Shown here: positions 21,610 through 21,887 of the stretch, piece by piece
Numbering within the stretch: the stretch's first letter is position 1
Layout: each line of letters opens with the position of its first letter
NCBI GenBank assembly: GCA_040220455.1
Contig: JAVJUS010000123.1
Span: 1 to 21,887 of the forward strand
Origin: JAVJUS01 sp040220455
Lineage (GTDB): Bacteria > Pseudomonadota > Alphaproteobacteria > DSM-16000 > Inquilinaceae
Length of the DNA stretch: 21,887 nucleotides
Reading direction: 5' to 3'
Program-made: the position numbers and the translations under genes
The notes under the pieces: generated by a model
Told to the model about the DNA's origin: nothing
Seen by the model: the letters and a program-made list of their open reading frames with translations, nothing else
The model's database searches: none

Positions 21610-21887
21610 TCACGGGAACAGGCCGTGGAGGAACCAGCGGGGCGGGGTGTCGGGGGTGTAGAGGCCGGCGCGGAAGAGCCAGAAGCGGCGCCCGGCGGTG
21701 TCCTCGACGCGGTAGTAGTCGCGCGTCTGCCCGGGCTCGGCGGTCCACCATTCGGGGCCGACGCGCTCCGGCCCGTCGGCGCGGGCGACCCGGTGCAGCC
21801 GGCCGTCCCAGCGGAACAGGGCCGGCGGGTCGTCGGGCACGGGGGCCATGGCCTCGATCGGCCGGGGCGGGTCGAACAGGCGCACCG
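21610..21887 (-). CDS. imuB: ImuB, C-terminal part (cut by window edge)
   Basis: The visible 91-92 residues end at the TGA read from 21612-21610. The stretches ERVGPEWWTAEPGQTRDYYRVEDTAGRRFWLFRAGLY and PRWFLHGLFP match the conserved C-terminus of ImuB, the catalytically inactive Y-family polymerase homologue that acts as the hub of the mutasome, contacting DnaE2, ImuA and the sliding clamp. The Y-family core and the clamp-binding motif lie outside the window. Gene order imuB then dnaE2 on the same strand is the standard arrangement, here with the DUF559 gene placed in between. A LexA box would be expected upstream of imuA, which is not visible. Confidence 0.88.
   Translation of the reverse strand, partial: VRLFDPPRPIEAMAPVPDDPPALFRWDGRLHRVARADGPERVGPEWWTAEPGQTRDYYRVEDTAGRRFWLFRAGLYTPDTPPRWFLHGLFP

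Overview
The window is about 22 kb of very GC-rich DNA. Its gene content (split tam / racemase / MFS block, SqdB, a MoeB-DsrE pair, a BMP-type binding protein, and an ImuB/DnaE2 mutagenesis cassette) together with its repeat families points to an alphaproteobacterial chromosome, probably Rhodospirillales-like. The taxonomic call is an inference from gene content only. I saw no rRNA, tRNA or CRISPR array.

Layout. 1-118: the last codons of an IS110-family transposase, whose end abuts a truncated palindromic repeat (134-170). 224-4074: trans-aconitate methyltransferase (+), then an Asp/Glu racemase and an M48 lipoprotein peptidase (both -), and an MFS transporter (+). About 4078-6175: a sharply AT-rich island with a two-gene operon (AAA ATPase plus small TOPRIM-like protein, start/stop overlapping), a good candidate for a horizontally acquired defence module. 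6178-6951: a DUF1355-type glutamine-amidotransferase-like protein, followed by an 826-bp stretch without a convincing gene. 7778-8527: PPP-type metallophosphatase, then a cluster of three REP-like repeats. 8726-10979: divergent sqdB (sulfolipid synthesis) and a PHYHD1-like dioxygenase. 10975-11105: a nested palindrome block between convergent genes. 11106-13329: SAM hydrolase (DUF62), Hpt phosphotransfer protein, XRE regulator. 13397-13515 and 14855-14973: two copies of a 119-bp inverted-repeat element around a MoeB/ThiF-like plus DsrE-like operon. 15033-16991: BMP-family solute-binding protein and a secreted protein of unknown function. 17371-21887: DnaE2, a DUF559 endonuclease-like protein and the C-terminus of ImuB, all on the minus strand.

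The most striking feature is in the last block. A ~135-bp multi-hairpin palindromic element occurs three times inside reading frames: twice in tandem (156-bp period, 52 codons) within the PHP domain of dnaE2, adding about 104 residues without breaking the frame, and once as the C-terminal tail of the DUF559 protein, whose gene is wedged between imuB and dnaE2. A fourth, truncated copy sits next to the IS110 end at the left edge. This looks like a family of palindromes that tolerate or exploit insertion into coding sequence, comparable in principle to the Rickettsia palindromic elements, and the DUF559 gene is a conceivable partner in their spread.

Besides the palindromes, the AAA/TOPRIM island is the other candidate novel system. 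The remaining genes look like ordinary chromosomal housekeeping and accessory metabolism.
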